Positions 7,380 through 15,172 are shown, counted from the stretch's first letter. The stretch: DNA of 64,000 nt from Frankia sp. R82 (GCF_023716925.1 NZ_JAMQQG010000043.1:1-64000), one strand, 5' to 3'. Notes: a model not told the origin generated them from the letters alone. Made by a program: numbers and translations.

Positions 7380-9080
7380 GTGATCAGGTTTGCTTTCTAT
7401 GGCCGGGTGTCCACGGAGGACCAGCAGGATCCCGAGGCCTCACGCGCCTGGCAGCTCGCCCGCGCCCAGGCCCTCGTCGATGCCCACGGTGAGATCGTCG
7501 GCGAGTATTTCGACATCGGCCAGTCCCGTTCGCTGCCGTGGAAGCGACGGCCTCGGGCCAACGAGCTGCTGGCCGCGCTGCGCGACCCGGATCGCGGCTT
7601 TGAGGCGGTCGTCATCGGTGAACCGCACCGGGCGTTCTACGGCAACCAGTACAGCCTCGTGCACCCGGTGTTCGTGCACTTCGGCGTCACCCTGTGGGTA
7701 CCGGAGGTAGGCGGCCAGATCGACCCGACCTCCGAAGCCCACGACCTGATCATGTCGGTGTTCGGGGGGATGTCCAAAGGCGAACGGGAAAGAATCAAGG
7801 TTCGGGTGCGATCCGCCATGGCCGTCCAGGCCAGAACCGAAGGCCGGTTCCTCGGTGGCCGCCCACCCTACGGCTACCGAATGATCGATCTTGGCCCGCA
7901 TCCCAACCCGGCCAAGGCGGCTGACGGCCGTCGATTGCATGGCCTTGCCCATGACGAACAGACCGCCCCCGTCGTCGTCCGGATCTTCACGGAGTTCCTC
8001 GCTGGTAGCGGCCTGTTCGCGATCGCTGAAGGGCTGACCCGCGCAGGCGTCCTCAGCCCCTCTGCCTATGATCCGGCCCGCAACTCCCATCGCACCGGGA
8101 AGGCCTGGTCGAAGGGTGCGGTCCGGGCGATCATCACCAATCCCAGGTATACCGGCCGCCAGGTCTGGAACCGCCAGCGCAAACAGGAAGTCCTGCTCGA
8201 CGTCGAGGACGTCGGCCTCGGCCACACCACCAAGTTGCGGTGGAACCCGGATGACAGGTGGATCTGGTCTGAGAACGCGGTCCACCCGGAGATCGTCGAT
8301 GCCGAGACGTTCACCCAGGCCCAGCAGGTTCTCGCCGGCAGAGGACGGGGCCCTGGCGACGAGAAGCTGCCGCGCACACGCCGTTCCTACGCGCTGCGGG
8401 GAGCGGTCTACTGCGGCGTGTGTAACCGCAAGATGCAGGGACACACGGTGCGTGACGCCGCCTACTACCGTTGCCGCTACCCGCAGGAGTACGCGCTGGC
8501 GAACACGGTCCGTCACCCGGTGAACGTCTTCGTCCGCGAGGACGTTATCCTGCCCGCGCTGGACAGCTGGATCGCCCGCGCGTTCGCACCGCCGCGCCTG
8601 TCGGACACCCTGCAGGCCATGGCGGCAGCTCAGGCCAACATGTCATCCCACGATCTCGCGATCGACCAGGCCCGCCGGGCGATCGAGGAGAGCAACGCCA
8701 AGCTCGTCAACTACCGGGCAGCCCTGGACGCCGGCGCGGACCCCGTGGTCGTCACCAGCTGGATCGCCCAGGCCCAGGCAGCGAAGACCACCGCCGAACG
8801 GAACCTCCGCGAGGCCAGGAGAACACAGACACAGACGCTGAGCCACGAGGAGATCGCCGCCCTGGTCGAGGAGCTCGGCGACGTGGCCAGCGCACTCGGC
8901 GAAGCCGAACCTGCCGAGAAGGCCGACCTGTACCGCCAGCTCGACCTTCGGCTGACCTACCAGCCATCCACCAACACAGTGAAGGCCGAGCTGAAGATCA
9001 ACTCGGCCTACCGTGGGGTAATGGAACGTGTCCGAGGGGGGACCCGTCCCGAACTCCATGCAAATGGATGTCGAGTTTGA
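7380..9080 (+). CDS. large serine recombinase (integrase) of an older tandem element
   Basis: GTG at 7380 after AAGGAAG; 566 residues. The N-terminal resolvase domain has RFAFYGRVSTEDQQDPE with the catalytic Ser near residue 10. A recombinase domain follows, with GGRPPYGYR and AIITNPRYTGRQVWNRQRK. A zinc-ribbon piece (CGVCNRKMQ...YYRC) and a coiled-coil (about 420-520) come next. Large serine integrases insert phages and ICEs by attP x attB exchange. The last codons run through the 20-bp att core at 9024-9043. It is close in sequence to the broken recombinase at 60033 but is intact here, and could act on both ends of the neighbouring element in trans. Confidence 0.92.
   Translation: MIRFAFYGRVSTEDQQDPEASRAWQLARAQALVDAHGEIVGEYFDIGQSRSLPWKRRPRANELLAALRDPDRGFEAVVIGEPHRAFYGNQYSLVHPVFVHFGVTLWVPEVGGQIDPTSEAHDLIMSVFGGMSKGERERIKVRVRSAMAVQARTEGRFLGGRPPYGYRMIDLGPHPNPAKAADGRRLHGLAHDEQTAPVVVRIFTEFLAGSGLFAIAEGLTRAGVLSPSAYDPARNSHRTGKAWSKGAVRAIITNPRYTGRQVWNRQRKQEVLLDVEDVGLGHTTKLRWNPDDRWIWSENAVHPEIVDAETFTQAQQVLAGRGRGPGDEKLPRTRRSYALRGAVYCGVCNRKMQGHTVRDAAYYRCRYPQEYALANTVRHPVNVFVREDVILPALDSWIARAFAPPRLSDTLQAMAAAQANMSSHDLAIDQARRAIEESNAKLVNYRAALDAGADPVVVTSWIAQAQAAKTTAERNLREARRTQTQTLSHEEIAALVEELGDVASALGEAEPAEKADLYRQLDLRLTYQPSTNTVKAELKINSAYRGVMERVRGGTRPELHANGCRV
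9024..9043 (+). repeat. left attachment core (attL) of the 52.7-kb element
   Basis: GAACGTGTCCGAGGGGGGAC, identical over 20 bases to 61675-61694. It lies in the last codons of the intact recombinase gene. The right copy continues into tRNA-Leu, so this left copy marks the junction with the older element. Confidence 0.9.
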
Positions 9081-9134
9081 CGTCGACGCCGACGCCGCCT
9101 GACGTCCTCCCCGGCAAAACGCTCGTCCGCACGA

Positions 9135-9173
9135 GGATCGGCCCCCGCATCGCAACGAGGCGGGGGCCGATCC
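9135..9173. terminator. perfect 14-bp hairpin at the left edge of the element
   Basis: Arms 9135-9148 (GGATCGGCCCCCGC) and 9160-9173 with an 11-base loop. It lies between the rightward recombinase and the leftward HNH gene, so it can stop both converging transcripts. No long U-run follows. Confidence 0.75.
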
Positions 9174-9192
9174 TTCGGACTCGGATGGCTGG

Positions 9193-9456
9193 TCAGACGG
9201 AACTTCCGGCCGGGTCGCGGCCCGCTGCGGTCTCCGCCGCACGCACCGCCATCCACTCCACCACCGTCAGGTCACCTTTCGACTGTCCGCACGGCCGACA
9301 CGCCGGCGCCAGGTTCACCAGCGCCCCAGACCCGCCCCGCGAACACGGCACGATGTGATCCAGATGGTCGGCGGGGCGCAGGGTGCAGTACACGCACATC
9401 CCGTCGACCTGCTCGAACAGCCGCCGCCGGCAGGCCGTCGACCGGCGGTGCCTCAC
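9193..9456 (-). CDS. small HNH endonuclease
   Basis: 87 residues with a complete HNH motif: CVYC, DHLDHIVPCSRGG (His pair), NLAPACRPCGQSKGD (Asn, CxxC, final basic). Phage HNH nucleases of this size nick DNA and often assist terminases. It is the last gene of the leftward operon at the element edge. Its start overlaps the preceding gene's stop by 4 bases. No terminase lies beside it here. Confidence 0.85.
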   Translation of the reverse strand: MRHRRSTACRRRLFEQVDGMCVYCTLRPADHLDHIVPCSRGGSGALVNLAPACRPCGQSKGDLTVVEWMAVRAAETAAGRDPAGSSV

Positions 9457-9677
9457 TGCGACACCAGGGTGATGTCGGCGCCTAGGTGGACGCGGATCAG
9501 CTCGAGCAGCTCCCGCTGCGCCCCGGCCACCACGTCGGTCAGGCGCTCCCCGGGGACAAGCCGGATGTCATGGGTGCGGGCTGCGTAGGACGCCGCATGT
9601 TGCTCGGCGTTGTCCAACGCGGCCAGGATCGCCCCCGCGGGCAGGGATGCGGCGGCGAGAACCTCGACGGCGGCCAT
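9453..9677 (-). CDS. unknown small protein
   Basis: 74 residues, beginning MAAVEVLAAASLPAGAILAAL, with an acidic helical C-terminal half (ERLTDVVAGAQRELLELIRV). No family recognised. It overlaps both neighbours by 3-4 bases and belongs to the tightly coupled leftward run 9193-11134. Confidence 0.6.
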   Translation of the reverse strand: MAAVEVLAAASLPAGAILAALDNAEQHAASYAARTHDIRLVPGERLTDVVAGAQRELLELIRVHLGADITLVSQ

Positions 9678-9778
9678 CAGGAACTCCTCGGGGGCAGGGT
9701 GGCGGAGCAGGGGCAGATCAGGCTGTTGTTCACATGGCCGCAGGCGTGGCGCTGCAGGCCGTGCACCGGGGCGGTCAC
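9677..9778 (-). CDS. 33-residue zinc-knuckle-like microprotein
   Basis: GTG 9778 overlaps the upstream stop (GTGA) and its own TGA overlaps the next ATG. Sequence VTAPVHGLQRHACGHVNNSL, then ICPC, holds CGH...CPC, a possible metal site. Strict stop/start overlap on both sides is the main evidence for translation. Confidence 0.55.
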   Translation of the reverse strand: MTAPVHGLQRHACGHVNNSLICPCSATLPPRSS

Positions 9779-10182
9779 TCGGGAATCACCTCCGCGGCGT
9801 GCTCCGGCAGGACATGCCGGTGGAGCAGCAGGTTGAGCGGGGCACCCTCGTCGAGATCCTCAACCGTCCACGTGCGGGCCATGGCCTCGGCGAGGAAGCG
9901 GGGGGCGTCCAGGAACCATCTGGCAGGGATGGTGTCGATGAACTCGCTCATCCCAGGCTGCACCTGCAAGCGCACCCCGGTGCAGGTGATGGTCGTGCGG
10001 TCGACGGCCGTGACCTGCCCATAGCCGATCTGGCCTGTTCCAACGACACGCCGGCGGAGTCGGCCCGGGCGGTGCAGAGCGACCGCCGACATGACGATCA
10101 GATCGCCGGGCGTCGGCCGGCCACGCCTCGGGTGAACCTGAACGTCTCGGACAGCTACCTGGAACGTCGCCTGCTCGCTCAC
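9775..10182 (-). CDS. unknown protein, paralogue of the upstream gene
   Basis: 135 residues. It aligns by eye with the product of 10179-10619: both have PTPGDLIVMSA / PEPGDIVAMSA, ITCTGVR / FTCTGVR, an IDTIPARWFLDAPRFLAEAMARTW block and a similar N-terminus. Beta-rich, no catalytic motif seen. Adjacent paralogues with a 4-base overlap indicate a tandem duplication that then diverged. Confidence 0.7.
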   Translation of the reverse strand: MSEQATFQVAVRDVQVHPRRGRPTPGDLIVMSAVALHRPGRLRRRVVGTGQIGYGQVTAVDRTTITCTGVRLQVQPGMSEFIDTIPARWFLDAPRFLAEAMARTWTVEDLDEGAPLNLLLHRHVLPEHAAEVIPE

Positions 10183-10619
10183 TGCACCACCTCCGCCAGC
10201 CAGGCGAGGCCGTCCGGGGTGGCATGGGCGCGTAGTAGCCGGACGAGCTCCCCGGTCTTCGTGAACGCGGGGAGCTGCCAGGCGCGGGCCCCGGCTTCCG
10301 CGAGGAACCGGTCGACGTCGACGAAGTAGGCCGCCGGCAGAGAGTCCAGATACTCCCGCTGCCCCGGGCCGACAGAGGGGCGGACCCCTGTGCAGGTGAA
10401 CGCGCCGTCCTCGGCAACGGCGATGAGCCGGCTGTGCCCGAGTTCCCCGATGCTGACCGGGGTCTGCCTGCGGCGCCAGCGGGACGTTTCGTAGGTGACG
10501 GTCCCCGCGGACATGGCCACGATGTCCCCGGGCTCTGGGTCGACGGGGGGCCCGTAGATCCGGGCCCAGAAATCCCCGGGGCGAGCGACCCGGAACGTGG
10601 TTTGCTCGGGCCGGCTCAC
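10179..10619 (-). CDS. unknown protein, paralogue of the downstream gene
   Basis: GTG 10619 overlaps the upstream stop (GTGA) and gives 146 residues beginning VSRPEQTTFRVARPG, which lines up with MSEQATFQVAVRD of the paralogue. An open extension up to 10727 is dropped because it covers the upstream gene. Conserved core: PGDIVAMSA, CTGVRPSVGPGQREYLDSLPAAYFVDVDRFLAEAGARAW. Function unknown. Confidence 0.7.
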   Translation of the reverse strand: MSRPEQTTFRVARPGDFWARIYGPPVDPEPGDIVAMSAGTVTYETSRWRRRQTPVSIGELGHSRLIAVAEDGAFTCTGVRPSVGPGQREYLDSLPAAYFVDVDRFLAEAGARAWQLPAFTKTGELVRLLRAHATPDGLAWLAEVVQ

Positions 10620-10708
10620 TTGGACTGCTTCTGCAGGTTGTCGGCCAGCTGCTCCACGGCGCGCCGTGTCGCGTCGGCCAGGCTCGTGCCCTTGACTGCT
10701 TCGCTCAT
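10616..10708 (-). CDS. 30-residue microprotein
   Basis: ATG 10708 encodes MSEAVKGTSLADATRRAVEQ followed by LADNLQKQSK, a likely amphipathic helix. Start and stop both overlap neighbours (ATGA, GTGA). Unknown function. Confidence 0.5.
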   Translation of the reverse strand: MSEAVKGTSLADATRRAVEQLADNLQKQSK

Positions 10709-10830
10709 CGGGCACCGCCCTGGCCACGGGCGTCGACGAGCACGATGACCCCGTTGGCGTTCCTCCGCGAGTTGGCCCACTCCTTGGCCTGCTCGCGGGT
10801 CATGCCCTTGGGCGGGTTCTGGTCGCTCAC
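10705..10830 (-). CDS. 41-residue basic microprotein
   Basis: GTG 10830 overlaps the upstream stop. The product starts VSDQNPPKGMTREQAKEWAN and ends in a basic-hydrophobic tail (NGVIVLVDARGQGGAR). The central helix is rich in charged residues. No family recognised; support comes from the overlap pattern. Confidence 0.5.
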   Translation of the reverse strand: MSDQNPPKGMTREQAKEWANSRRNANGVIVLVDARGQGGAR

Positions 10831-11018
10831 CGGGCGCCGCCCATGTGGCCGTTGATGACCCGCGGCAGAGAGTAGTAGTCGGCGATGACCGACAGCGACA
10901 GGGCAATGGACGTCAGCGCGACGACCTCGACGGCCCGGTCGGCGGGCAGCTTCTTCGCCCGGGCCGCGCTCTCCTCTGCGAGCTGGCCCGCGAGATCCGC
11001 CTTGCTCGATGCGTTCAC
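10827..11018 (-). CDS. 63-residue unknown protein with one hydrophobic helix
   Basis: MNASSKADLAGQLAEESAAR then AKKLPADRAVEVVALTSIALSLSVIADYYS. The helical middle is mildly hydrophobic (VVALTSIALSLSVIADYY), possibly membrane-associated. Overlaps both neighbours by 4 bases. Confidence 0.6.
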   Translation of the reverse strand: MNASSKADLAGQLAEESAARAKKLPADRAVEVVALTSIALSLSVIADYYSLPRVINGHMGGAR

Positions 11019-11134
11019 AGGACACCGCCGGCCGCGTCGTCGATCAGGTCGGCGAGGTCGTCGACGAACGGGTTGGTCCGAGCGAGTCCGCGACCTGGCG
11101 GATCCGAACGGAACGATAGGGCAGGATGGAACAT
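11015..11134 (-). CDS. 39-residue microprotein, first gene of the leftward operon
   Basis: ATG 11134 follows AAGGAGTAGAACC, a strong ribosome site. MFHPALSFRSDPPGRGLART begins a protein resembling the 37-residue product of 12445-12558 (VHHPALTFLPDP...NPLQTPL versus MFHPALSFRSDPP...NPFVDDL). Both head leftward gene runs. Function unknown. Confidence 0.6.
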   Translation of the reverse strand: MFHPALSFRSDPPGRGLARTNPFVDDLADLIDDAAGGVL

Positions 11135-11166
11135 GGTTCTACTCCTTGGGTTGGGGTGGGTCACCT

Positions 11167-11199
11167 GCCCCGCCCGGAGATTGCAGCTCCGGGCGGGGC
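11167..11199. terminator. perfect 13-bp GC hairpin between two leftward operons
   Basis: Arms GCCCCGCCCGGAG (11167-11179) and its complement (11187-11199), 7-base loop. On the plus strand it is followed by a T-rich run (CTCTTCTTCTTTG). It sits downstream of the leftward gene ending at 11227, where it can end that transcript. Confidence 0.7.
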
Positions 11200-11226
11200 C
11201 TCTTCTTCTTTGAGCGGCTGGCCTGC

Positions 11227-11607
11227 CTAGGCGCGGGCCGACTGGACCTTGGTCGAGAACGCCTCGCCGAACGCCTTCAGGACGGCCGGGTGCAGCTCGC
11301 TCTCCCAGTCCCACAGGTGGGGCTCGTCCAGGTGGACGATCACCGAGTTCGGGTTGAAGGTCAGGAGTACAGCCCCGTCGATCTTCGCGAGTCGGTCGGC
11401 GAGCCGCTGGCCATTGTGGGTCAGGTTCGCGCCGTCGCGGTCCGCCGGCTTCAGGCTGCCGGTGCCGTCGACCTCGATCTCGGAGCCACGGAACTCGTTG
11501 CAGAGCCGCTCACGGGTGGCGTACTTGCAGGAGGTCTCGCTGTGATCATTGGAGATGATCACCTTCACGGTGCCGTCCTCTCGGGTTGGGGCGGGCTTAG
11601 CGGTCAT
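11227..11607 (-). CDS. unknown 126-residue protein
   Basis: Begins MTAKPAPTREDGTVKVIISN, contains TSCKYATRERLCNEF, an alpha/beta middle with LLTFNPNSVIVHLDEPHLWDWE, and a helical C-terminus. No family recognised. It has its own upstream spacing (40 bases to the antirepressor) and a hairpin downstream, so it ends the second leftward transcript. Confidence 0.65.
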   Translation of the reverse strand: MTAKPAPTREDGTVKVIISNDHSETSCKYATRERLCNEFRGSEIEVDGTGSLKPADRDGANLTHNGQRLADRLAKIDGAVLLTFNPNSVIVHLDEPHLWDWESELHPAVLKAFGEAFSTKVQSARA

Positions 11608-11647
11608 GTGCTGTTCTCCATCCCGGCAATCACCCGGATGGAGAACG

Positions 11648-12448
11648 TCAGTGGGCGCTGCTGACGGTGAGCTCGCGAAGGGCTGACGCCCGGCCGGCGA
11701 TCCGCTTGTGGATCAGGTCGACTCCGCGTGGGGTGACGTACAGCGTGTAGTGGGGGCAGGAGCCCCAGGTGTGCTCGATGACCCGCTCGACAGCGCGGAA
11801 GTGGTCGGCGTTCTTGGCGTAGAAATCCCACTGGGTGGCGCCGCACAGGTTCTGGCGGCGGTAGATCAGCTTCTCGTCGGCTAGGAAGGCGCGGAGATCG
11901 CGCTCCTTCCAGCCGAGGATCTTCGCGACTTCCCGGACCAGCCGACCGCCCTCTGGTGCCGACAAGTAGGTGTCGTGGGCGAGGGCCTTCGGCTCCAGCT
12001 CGGCGACCCTCGTGGTCAGCTCGATCTCCCGCTCGGCCCCGGCGAGGAGGGCCTGGGCGACCGCGCGGCGGCCCTCGGGGGTCGTCATGTCTGGCAGTGC
12101 GGGTGCTGGGGCCGGGGTGATCTCGTAGCGACCGGTCCGGCGGATCTCGGGAAGAACCTCGTGGGTAACCCACCGCGTGAACGCTTGGGCCTTCTTAGCC
12201 CGGCTCCGAAGGATCAGCTTGTAGAGGCCGGGTTCGCTCACGACGGTGAGGTTCTGCAGCCCGCCGGGGGTACGCACCGGATGCGTACCCTTTTCGTCGT
12301 CATCGAGCCAGCGTGTTGCGTCACCCGCGATGCGGTAGCCGAGGATGTCGGTGACGTCCTTCGCCACCCACCACGGCTCGTCATCGACGAGGAACGCCCG
12401 TACCTCGTGCCCCTCGAACGCGAACGGGACGATCTCGCGGGCGGTCAT
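11648..12448 (-). CDS. phage antirepressor, Bro-N plus KilAC domains
   Basis: 266 residues. A Bro-N domain (about 5-105) has VPFAFEGHEVRAFLVDDEPW, WWVAKDVTDILGY, GLYKLILRSRAKKAQAFTRWV and HEVLPEIRRTG. A KilAC-like domain (about 145-255) has EGGRLVREVAKILGWKERDLRAFL, YRRQN and YVTPRGVDLIHKRI. Such proteins relieve repression of phage lytic genes or act as lysogeny switches. Its start overlaps the stop of a 37-codon gene. Intact and of normal length. Confidence 0.93.
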   Translation of the reverse strand: MTAREIVPFAFEGHEVRAFLVDDEPWWVAKDVTDILGYRIAGDATRWLDDDEKGTHPVRTPGGLQNLTVVSEPGLYKLILRSRAKKAQAFTRWVTHEVLPEIRRTGRYEITPAPAPALPDMTTPEGRRAVAQALLAGAEREIELTTRVAELEPKALAHDTYLSAPEGGRLVREVAKILGWKERDLRAFLADEKLIYRRQNLCGATQWDFYAKNADHFRAVERVIEHTWGSCPHYTLYVTPRGVDLIHKRIAGRASALRELTVSSAH

Positions 12449-12558
12449 CGCAGACCCACCAGCGGGGTCTGAAGCGGATTGCCTTCCAGGCCAGACACCA
12501 TGGGCCTAGATACGCGAAGACGCGGGTCAGGGAGAAACGTTAGGGCAGGATGGTGCAC
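12445..12558 (-). CDS. 37-residue microprotein coupled to the antirepressor
   Basis: GTG 12558 is preceded by GGAGG at 8-base spacing, and the stop overlaps the antirepressor ATG (ATGA). VHHPALTFLPDPRLRVSRPM resembles the 39-residue product of 11015-11134. It could be a translational leader that couples or meters antirepressor synthesis. Function unknown. Confidence 0.5.
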   Translation of the reverse strand: MHHPALTFLPDPRLRVSRPMVSGLEGNPLQTPLVGLR

Positions 12559-12639
12559 GGGTCGGGCCTCCATAGGGGTCAGGCCAAGGGACTCCCGGTG
12601 CTCGCCGCCAAGCTCCGCGCCGGGGGTTCCGTCTGCCAC

Positions 12640-12730
12640 ACCAACTGTCGTACTGAAGTACGGATGTAGTCAAGGCCCTAGCCTTAGACTGGTAGACAAC
12701 GAGTTGCTAGCTAGGGGGGTTTGGTCCGAT
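12640..12730. promoter_or_regulatory. control region upstream of the GntR gene
   Basis: Holds the dyad GTAC-TGAA-GTAC (12650-12661), the CTAGCTAG palindrome (12708-12715) and AGGGGGG before the TTG start. A dyad upstream of a GntR gene is often its own operator. It also faces the leftward antirepressor operon. Confidence 0.4.
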
Positions 12731-13501
12731 TTGCGTGTAAATCCGAGCGACCCAACCCCCGGCTACGTCCAGATCGCCGCCGACCTACGTCGAGCTATCA
12801 GCCGGGACGAGCTGCCCAACGGGGCGAAGCTGCCCTCCGTCCGGCAGCTCATGGGCGCCTACGGGGTGTCCGACGGAACCATCGCTAAGGCCATCGACCA
12901 GCTCCGCAACGAAGGCTTGGTCATCACCCGCCAAGGACAGGGGGCGTTCGTCCGGCGCCCTCGGCGCTACCTACGGAACGCCACGCGCCGCCATCTCAGA
13001 TCGGCACGACCAGACGGCACCGCGCCCATGGAGGCTGAGGCTGGCACGCAGGGCTTCGTTCGCGACCAAGAGTTGGTCGACGTCGCCACCGGGCCCTGCC
13101 CTGCCGATGTTGCTGGGCGCCTCCAGGTCGAAACTGGATCACCCGTGGTGGTGCGCAGGCACCTGATGACACTTGACGGCGAACCAGCCCAGACAGCAGA
13201 CAGCTACTTCCCACTCGCCCTGGTAGAGGGATCGCGGATTCCGCAGTTCGAGAAGATCCCGGGCGGCGTGCACTCCGAGCTCGCGCGAGCCACCGGCCGC
13301 ACCTTCGGACCGGCCTGGGAGGAAATGCTCGCCCGGATGCCAACACCGGAGGAATCGCAGCTCCTGCGGCTCCCCCCGGGGACGCCGGTCGTCGAGCTAT
13401 GGCGCACCATCAGAGACTCGGCGGGCGCACCGATGGAGGTCAGCCGGTTCCTGTTCGACGGCGCGCGCCACTCGTTTGGCGCCGAGGTGCCAATGGACTA
13501 G
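12731..13501 (+). CDS. GntR-family regulator with UTRA domain
   Basis: From TTG 12731, 256 residues. The winged helix (about 5-75) has TPGYVQIAADLRRAISRDEL, GAKLPSVRQLMGAYGVSDGT and AIDQLRNEGLVITRQGQGAFV. A UTRA-like ligand domain follows, with PVVVRRHLMTLDGEPAQTADSYFP and a C-terminal APMEVSRFLFDGARHSF. The family represses by DNA binding released by small ligands; the pSAM2 regulator KorSA is a GntR relative in a related element type. The frame is open to 12479, but that part is unlike the family. TTG with AGGGGGG upstream fits best; GTA/GTG codons nearby leave the start uncertain. Confidence 0.85.
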   Translation: MRVNPSDPTPGYVQIAADLRRAISRDELPNGAKLPSVRQLMGAYGVSDGTIAKAIDQLRNEGLVITRQGQGAFVRRPRRYLRNATRRHLRSARPDGTAPMEAEAGTQGFVRDQELVDVATGPCPADVAGRLQVETGSPVVVRRHLMTLDGEPAQTADSYFPLALVEGSRIPQFEKIPGGVHSELARATGRTFGPAWEEMLARMPTPEESQLLRLPPGTPVVELWRTIRDSAGAPMEVSRFLFDGARHSFGAEVPMD

Positions 13502-13532
13502 CTCGGCTGGGCTGCTGCGCACTCGCGCCGAT

Positions 13533-13727
13533 CTATGCCCAGGCGTTCGCGCCGATCATTTTCCGCAGGAAGTCCTGACGGTCGTCCCGGCGGGTCCGCT
13601 CGAAGATCAGCTTGACGTCGGCCTCGCAGAGCAGGGTGCCCGCCACCATCGTGACCGCCTTCGACGCATCGCCTCGCCGCGACTTGGCTGCCAGGTAGGC
13701 CAGACATCCCGCGCACAGATCAGCCAT
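13533..13727 (-). CDS. 64-residue zinc-ribbon-like small protein
   Basis: ATG 13727 after GAGGGGGAATC. MADLCAGCLAYLAAKSRRGD includes CAGC, and a lone Cys lies in TLLCEADVKLIFERTRRDDR. Likely soluble and helical; function unknown. It faces the GntR gene tail-to-tail. Confidence 0.6.
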   Translation of the reverse strand: MADLCAGCLAYLAAKSRRGDASKAVTMVAGTLLCEADVKLIFERTRRDDRQDFLRKMIGANAWA

Positions 13728-13820
13728 GATTCCCCCTCGACGTGGTGAACATCCACTGTCGAGTGTGGGCCGCCAGGATCCTCGGCGGATCAAAACAGTC
13801 CGGTTCAGCGCGATCCGTGA

Positions 13821-14099
13821 CTAATCCAGCCGGGACGCCCGCGGTCCTCGGAACGTGAGCAGCAGGTTTTCCCGCCGCTGGGCGGCCCCGGTGAGCACCG
13901 ACCCGGGCGGTACATGGTCCAGCAGGGCCTGCATCACCTCGCCGATCTCCAGCCCGACGTCGAGGTACAGCTCGAACGAGCTCGCGTTCCTGGTCGCGTG
14001 AACAACGACGGATACCGGGCCGGGACCCCACATCCCAGCGTTCCTCGCCACGAGCTCGTCCGCGTCCGCAACAGGCGGTGTGCTGGCAACGTCGGACAT
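13821..14099 (-). CDS. unknown 92-residue protein
   Basis: ATG 14099 with GAGGAGACCGCC upstream. MSDVASTPPVADADELVARN starts a protein with a beta-rich core (GPVSVVVHATRNASSFELYLDVGLEIGEVMQALLDHVPPG). The core loosely resembles small effector-immunity or ribosome-associated folds, but I assign no function. An open 5' extension to 14222 lacks a ribosome site. Confidence 0.65.
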   Translation of the reverse strand: MSDVASTPPVADADELVARNAGMWGPGPVSVVVHATRNASSFELYLDVGLEIGEVMQALLDHVPPGSVLTGAAQRRENLLLTFRGPRASRLD

Positions 14100-14238
14100 G
14101 GCGGTCTCCTCGGACGTCGAGGGCCCAAGCCGGGCAGGGCCGTCCCGTTGGGCGTGTCCTTCGCACCGTAGCGAGCCTGTGGACATGAGTACAGACCATG
14201 TGCTCGGATCATGTGGTCTCACCTAGCGTGCTGGGCTC

Positions 14239-14445
14239 ATGGCCGGCGAGCAGCAAGACGACTGGGTCGACATGGCCGAGCTCCGCGCGCTCCTCGGCGT
14301 GAACCGGTCCAGGGCCTACACGATCAGCCGCGACCGGACTTTTCCGTCACCGGAGATCGAACGGCCACGGATCCGCCTGTGGCGCCGCACCGCGGTGGAG
14401 GCGTGGTTGGACCTGTACCGGCCAGGCTGGCGCGACGCCGGCTGA
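14239..14445 (+). CDS. AlpA/MerR-type helix-turn-helix protein
   Basis: 68 residues. VDMAELRALLGVNRSRAYTI is a helix-turn-helix; FPSPEIERPRIRLWRRTAVE and AWLDLYRPGWRDAG follow the DNA-binding pattern of AlpA/excisionase-like proteins. It is paralogous to the product of 14776-15096 (same RLWxRxxVEAWLDxxRxGWRxA tail). Either could be a recombination directionality factor or a small regulator. Confidence 0.75.
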   Translation: MAGEQQDDWVDMAELRALLGVNRSRAYTISRDRTFPSPEIERPRIRLWRRTAVEAWLDLYRPGWRDAG

Positions 14446-14449
14446 CCGG

Positions 14450-14611
14450 CTATGCCTCCCCGGTCTGGAACACCAGCATGTAGCCATGGGGGACTTTGCG
14501 GACCTCCACTGCCCGGGCATCATCCAGACCCCCGTCGACGGCGGCGTGCACGGCGATCGCCCCCATCCAGGTGCTCGCAGTGGCCCCGTCGCCGATGAAA
14601 ATCTCCGACAT
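14450..14611 (-). CDS. 53-residue unknown protein
   Basis: ATG 14611. MSEIFIGDGATASTWMGAIA starts a compact alpha/beta small protein ending KVPHGYMLVFQTGEA. Overlaps nothing and converges on the AlpA-like gene with a 4-base gap. Unknown function. Confidence 0.5.
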   Translation of the reverse strand: MSEIFIGDGATASTWMGAIAVHAAVDGGLDDARAVEVRKVPHGYMLVFQTGEA

Positions 14612-14701
14612 GCGAGCCGCCCTGGACGTGCGTGCGTGGACTCCGGGCAAACCCTGAGCATGCGACACTGAGCTCACAACGACCCCTCCCCTGGGGGTTG
14701 A

Positions 14702-14736
14702 GGCCCCGCCGTGGTGTGTCAGCACCAGGCGGGGCC
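14702..14736. terminator. GC-rich hairpin, possible attenuator or terminator
   Basis: GGCCCCGCC(G)TGGTG pairs with CACCAGGCGGGGCC around a 6-base loop, one bulged base. A T-rich stretch (GTTGTCGTTCTGG) follows on the plus strand. It lies between divergent genes rather than after one, so it may be a leader structure. Confidence 0.5.
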
Positions 14737-14775
14737 GTTGTCGTTCTGGCGGCCAGACCATCGGTAGCCAGGTAG

Positions 14776-15096
14776 GTGACAGTCGTACACCATTCCCTAT
14801 CTCCCTACCTGTGCATTCCTACTGTGCGCCCCGTGCACGCCCCCGGAGAGCGCACCTACACGAAAGCCGAGCTCGACAGCCTGATCAGCGTCGAGGACCT
14901 CACGCATCTCCTCGGCCGGCTCCGCGGCGACCGTGTTTCCCGCTCCTACGCCAACCGGATCGCCAACCAGAAGGGCTTCCCCGACCCGCTGATCGACCGC
15001 CCGCAGCTACGCCTGTGGCTACGCGCCGACGTCGAGGCGTGGCTCGACCGTAACCGGCGCGGCTGGAGAGAAGCCCGCCCGCGTCCCACCGGCTGA
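14776..15096 (+). CDS. second AlpA-like helix-turn-helix protein
   Basis: 106 residues from GTG 14776; the true start could be a GTG near 14824. The core ISVEDLTHLLGRLRGDRVSR has a helix-turn-helix, then KGFPDPLIDRPQLRLWLRAD and VEAWLDRNRRGWREA match the neighbour at 14239. It likely binds DNA as a regulator or excision factor; the element also has a third such gene next to the integrase. Confidence 0.7.
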   Translation: MTVVHHSLSPYLCIPTVRPVHAPGERTYTKAELDSLISVEDLTHLLGRLRGDRVSRSYANRIANQKGFPDPLIDRPQLRLWLRADVEAWLDRNRRGWREARPRPTG

Positions 15097-15172
15097 TCAA
15101 CCCGCACGCCCCCTGGACGGCCGCCCGACACCGGCCGCTACGGTCAGCGCCGACGACCATCCAGGGGGGAAC

